Shown here one piece after another: positions 61,537 through 64,000 of a stretch of DNA of 64,000 nucleotides (position 1 is the stretch's first letter; every line of letters starts with the position of its first letter). Origin of the DNA: Gracilibacillus lacisalsi DSM 19029 (GTDB lineage: Bacteria; Bacillota; Bacilli; Bacillales; Amphibacillaceae); contig NZ_KB898663.1 in assembly GCF_000377765.1 (NCBI RefSeq), positions 372,001-436,000 of the forward strand, given 5' to 3'. The position numbers were made by a program, and so were the translations under genes. The notes under the pieces were generated by a model, which saw nothing but the letters and a program-made list of their open reading frames with translations, was not told where the DNA came from and made no database searches.

Positions 61537-63609
61537 CTATCCTCTTTTTCGCATTAACCTTAATGCATTTAAAACGACCAATAATGTCGCTCCCATATCC
61601 GCAAATATCGCTAACCACAATGTTAACCATCCCGGTATCACAAGTAAAAGGGCAACAACTTTTAATAACAGCGCTAAGAAAATGTTCGCTTTTATAATCC
61701 GTAATGTTCGCTTACTTAAGTGAATCGAGTCAGGAATCTTCGATAAGTCATCTCCCATTAACGCAATATCAGCTGTTTCCAACGCTACATCCGTACCTGC
61801 CCCGCCCATAGCAATACCAACATTTGCTTCAGCTAATGATGGTGCGTCATTGATTCCATCGCCAACCATCGCCACACGGTGAGTCTGTTTTAATTGTCTT
61901 ATATAAGCAAGTTTATCTTCGGGAAAAAGTTCTGCCTTTACTTCCGATACGCCAGTTTCTTGTCCAATTTCTTCTGCGACATTCGTTACATCGCCTGTTA
62001 ACATGACTGTATTACTTACCCCTAATCGATGAAGATTAGTAATTTGTTGTTTTACATTCGGTCGAGGCTGATCAGCAACCGTTACATATCCTATTACTTC
62101 GTCATCGGTGCCAATATACAATACTGTATTTGCTGACACTGACGGTAGTTCGCTCTCTTCAAACAGTTTAGCGTTTCCTATTTTATAGCGGACACCATTT
62201 ATCACCGCTGCGATTCCTTTTCCGGTAAAGGATTGAAATTGTGTTGCTTCTGGCAACCGCATCCCTTGTGTTTTGTTATGAATCGCACGAGCTATTGGGT
62301 GTTCAGAGTATGCTTCTAGTGCGCCTGCTATTTGCAATAATTCTTCTTCAGTAATACTTATAGCTTTTACTTCTGTTACTATAGGTTTACCTAATGTAAG
62401 CGTTCCTGTTTTATCAAAAGCGATAGTCTCAATGTTTGCTAGTTGCTCTAAATGAATTCCACCTTTGATTAGTACGCCATTTCGCGCTGCATTGCCAATC
62501 GCTGTCACAATTGCAACCGGTGTCGAAATGACCAGTGCACATGGACAACCAACAACTAACACAGCTAACCCATTATAAATCCATGTCTGCCAGTCTGCGC
62601 CAAAGATTGTTGGGATAACGATCACAAGCAAAGCTAATATCATAATCGCAGGAGTGTAATATTTCGCAAAACGATCAACAAATTGTTGAGTTGGCGCTTT
62701 TTCCGCTTGTGCTTCCTCTACTAAATGAATGATTTTAGCGATCGTTGTATCCTCACTTGATTTGGTTACTTCGACTACTAATGCACCTTCCTCATTGATA
62801 GAACCCGCAAAAACAGTTGATCCATCTTCTTTTTCAACTGGAACAGATTCACCCGTAATCGCCGCTTGGTTAACGTAAGAGTTCCCCTCTATCACAACAC
62901 CGTCCATTGCAATTTTTTCTCCAGGCTTAACAATCATCGTATCTCCAATTCGCACATCTTCAACATCGATTTCAATTAGTTGATTATCTCTTTTTATGGT
63001 TGCTCGATTTGGTGCAACATCCATTAAGGATTGGATCGAATTTCGTGCCTTATCCATCGAATAACCTTCCAGTGCTTCACTCAAAGCAAAAAGGAAAACA
63101 ACAACCGCTGCCTCTGCCCATTCGCCAATAATCGCTGCGCCAATCACGGCAATTGTCATTAATGTTTTCATGTCAAACTGGAGTTTCAGCAAGTTTCTAC
63201 TTCCTGTTTTGATCAGATCATAACCACCAATGATAATGGCCATTAGAAAGGTTCCAATTGTTAAAGCATGATGCTCACCGATTTGGAAATAGAAGACATA
63301 GCCAATCATGACTAATAATAAAGAAAGCATCGTTAACTGGTTTTCTCTTTTTTGGTAAAAAGGAATAGTCGGTGCTTTCGTTTTTTCAGGATACACTTTA
63401 ATATGGTCAAAAGCCCCTGCTTCTTCTAACTGTTTGATGGTAGCATTACCATAAACGGTTAATTTTGCAGCAGAAAAATTAACATTTACATCATCCACAC
63501 TTTTAATATTACGGACATTTTTCTCAAACGTAGCAGCACAGTTGGTACATGATAAACCTTGAAGGCGAAAGACTTGTTTCTCAGCCAACACGAACACCTT
63601 CTTCCGCAT
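61537..63609 (-). CDS. cadA: Heavy-metal P-type ATPase (CadA-like, Cd/Zn/Pb export)
   Basis: A 690-residue P1B-type ATPase: N-terminal HMA domain with LSCTNCAATFEKNV (CxxC), about eight membrane helices, the metal-site VGCPCALVIS (CPC), the phosphorylation motif AFDKTGTLT, SEHPIARAI, TGES, and MVGDGINDAPSLAEA. CPC with the CadC-like regulator upstream points to Cd2+/Zn2+/Pb2+. It overlaps the regulator gene. The start may be the ATG at 63609 or the GTG at 63591; the second gives an 11-bp overlap and an AAGG before it. Confidence 0.95.
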   Translation of the reverse strand: MRKKVFVLAEKQVFRLQGLSCTNCAATFEKNVRNIKSVDDVNVNFSAAKLTVYGNATIKQLEEAGAFDHIKVYPEKTKAPTIPFYQKRENQLTMLSLLLVMIGYVFYFQIGEHHALTIGTFLMAIIIGGYDLIKTGSRNLLKLQFDMKTLMTIAVIGAAIIGEWAEAAVVVFLFALSEALEGYSMDKARNSIQSLMDVAPNRATIKRDNQLIEIDVEDVRIGDTMIVKPGEKIAMDGVVIEGNSYVNQAAITGESVPVEKEDGSTVFAGSINEEGALVVEVTKSSEDTTIAKIIHLVEEAQAEKAPTQQFVDRFAKYYTPAIMILALLVIVIPTIFGADWQTWIYNGLAVLVVGCPCALVISTPVAIVTAIGNAARNGVLIKGGIHLEQLANIETIAFDKTGTLTLGKPIVTEVKAISITEEELLQIAGALEAYSEHPIARAIHNKTQGMRLPEATQFQSFTGKGIAAVINGVRYKIGNAKLFEESELPSVSANTVLYIGTDDEVIGYVTVADQPRPNVKQQITNLHRLGVSNTVMLTGDVTNVAEEIGQETGVSEVKAELFPEDKLAYIRQLKQTHRVAMVGDGINDAPSLAEANVGIAMGGAGTDVALETADIALMGDDLSKIPDSIHLSKRTLRIIKANIFLALLLKVVALLLVIPGWLTLWLAIFADMGATLLVVLNALRLMRKRG

Positions 63610-63931
63610 GTGCTTTTGCGATCGTCACAAGTTGACGTACATGATCATCTTTTAATGAATAAAAAACAAGCTTTCCTTCCTTACGATATTTTGCCAACCC
63701 CATATTGCGGAGCATTCGCAAATGATGAGATGCAGTTGCTGTCGAAGATCCAATAATATTCGCTACATCACATACACATAGTTCTTTTTCTAATGTTAAT
63801 GCATAGGTGATCTTTAACCGTGTCGCATCAGATAATGCTTTAAAAATCATTTCGACACCTGAAAGTTGTTCTATTTTCGGTTGCACACGCGCCACAACTG
63901 CTTCATCATAACAATATGTTTCACATTTCAT
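63581..63931 (-). CDS. cadC: ArsR/SmtB-family metal sensor CadC
   Basis: A 116-residue winged-helix repressor. The CadC metal site is complete: two cysteines near the N-terminus (C3, C7 in MKCETYCYDE) and C52/C54 in ELCVCDVANI. The recognition helix STATASHHLRMLRNMGL is close to that of plasmid pI258 CadC. It releases the operator when Cd, Pb or Zn binds. It is the first gene of the cadC-cadA pair. Confidence 0.95.
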   Translation of the reverse strand: MKCETYCYDEAVVARVQPKIEQLSGVEMIFKALSDATRLKITYALTLEKELCVCDVANIIGSSTATASHHLRMLRNMGLAKYRKEGKLVFYSLKDDHVRQLVTIAKAHAEEGVRVG

Positions 63932-63944
63932 TTATCGACACCTC

Positions 63945-63972
63945 ATTCAAACATTCATTTGATTGTTTGAAT
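63945..63972 (-). promoter_or_regulatory. CadC operator
   Basis: ATTCAAACA and TGTTTGAAT form a perfect 9-bp inverted repeat with a 10-bp spacer, 14 bp before the cadC start. This is the usual form of CadC/ArsR sites, which contain TTCAAA half-sites. The core promoter was not clearly placed. Confidence 0.75.
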
Positions 63973-64000
63973 ATAGTATATGATAAAAAGTAGTGAATGT

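Noticed and set aside
1-64000. Anti-phage defence system, prophage, integrative element or secondary-metabolite cluster
   Set aside because: No integrase, transposase, nuclease-helicase pairs, phage structural genes, NRPS or PKS genes were found; the window is catabolic and housekeeping.

Overview
The window looks like a chromosome segment from a low-GC, spore-forming member of the Bacillaceae. The evidence is AGGAGG-type ribosome binding sites, a Tlp spore protein gene, a SinR-like regulator, CcpA (cre) boxes, YesLMN-type sugar systems, and very acidic secreted proteins that suggest a halophile or haloalkaliphile of the Gracilibacillus/Halobacillus kind. No phage, IS element, CRISPR array, tRNA or rRNA was seen. 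Most genes lie on the minus strand.

Region 1 (1-14.8 kb) is a polysaccharide locus. A YesL-like protein, two CUT1 permeases, a lipoprotein binding protein, a YesM/YesN two-component pair, a heparinase II/III-type lyase and a DUF2264 protein (cut by the window edge) read in one direction. Upstream lies a 1638-residue secreted enzyme with a GH59-like module at the N-terminus, several carbohydrate-binding-like modules, a Lys/Asp-rich linker and a C-terminal GH43 module. Three CcpA-type sites mark this region. The combination suggests a galactose- and uronate-containing glycan such as arabinogalactan, but this is inference.

Region 2 (15-17 kb) holds a small unknown gene, an acyl-CoA thioesterase and a LysR regulator.

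Region 3 (17.2-40.7 kb) is a galactoglucomannan/mannan utilisation locus. It comprises an AKR-CE7 esterase-GH1 operon; a long operon of binding protein, two permeases, GH113, GH2 beta-mannosidase, GH113 and SGNH esterase; a DUF624 protein; a LacI-family regulator; a cellobiose 2-epimerase-GH130 phosphorylase pair; a chemoreceptor; an ABC exporter; and a GH36 alpha-galactosidase. Together these give import of mannan oligosaccharides, debranching, deacetylation, hydrolysis, and the epimerase/phosphorylase route to mannose 1-phosphate plus glucose. Six related operator-like sequences (right half TAACTTA), four of them at promoters with recognisable core elements, suggest that the local LacI protein controls the whole set.

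Region 4 (40.7-49.2 kb) is housekeeping and accessory: Tlp, a kinase-like phosphotransferase, a methyltransferase, VanZ-like genes (one a remnant), a chimeric GNAT remnant, a PadR/HAAS pair, a nucleotidyltransferase, DinB, and a MFS efflux pump with its MerR regulator across a promoter with a 19-bp spacer.

Region 5 (49.2-55.8 kb) starts with a striking array of seven 20-bp units, then a lone PTS IIA gene and an operon of ThuA, two Gfo/Idh/MocA dehydrogenases and two sugar isomerases, facing an AraC regulator.

Region 6 (55.8-64 kb) has an orphan NarL-type response regulator, two glycosyltransferases with a SinR-like repressor between them, a repeat-rich 680-bp gap with a large palindrome, a small membrane protein, a metallophosphoesterase, and a CadC-CadA metal resistance pair. 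Intergenic gaps across the window carry several dispersed hairpin repeats.
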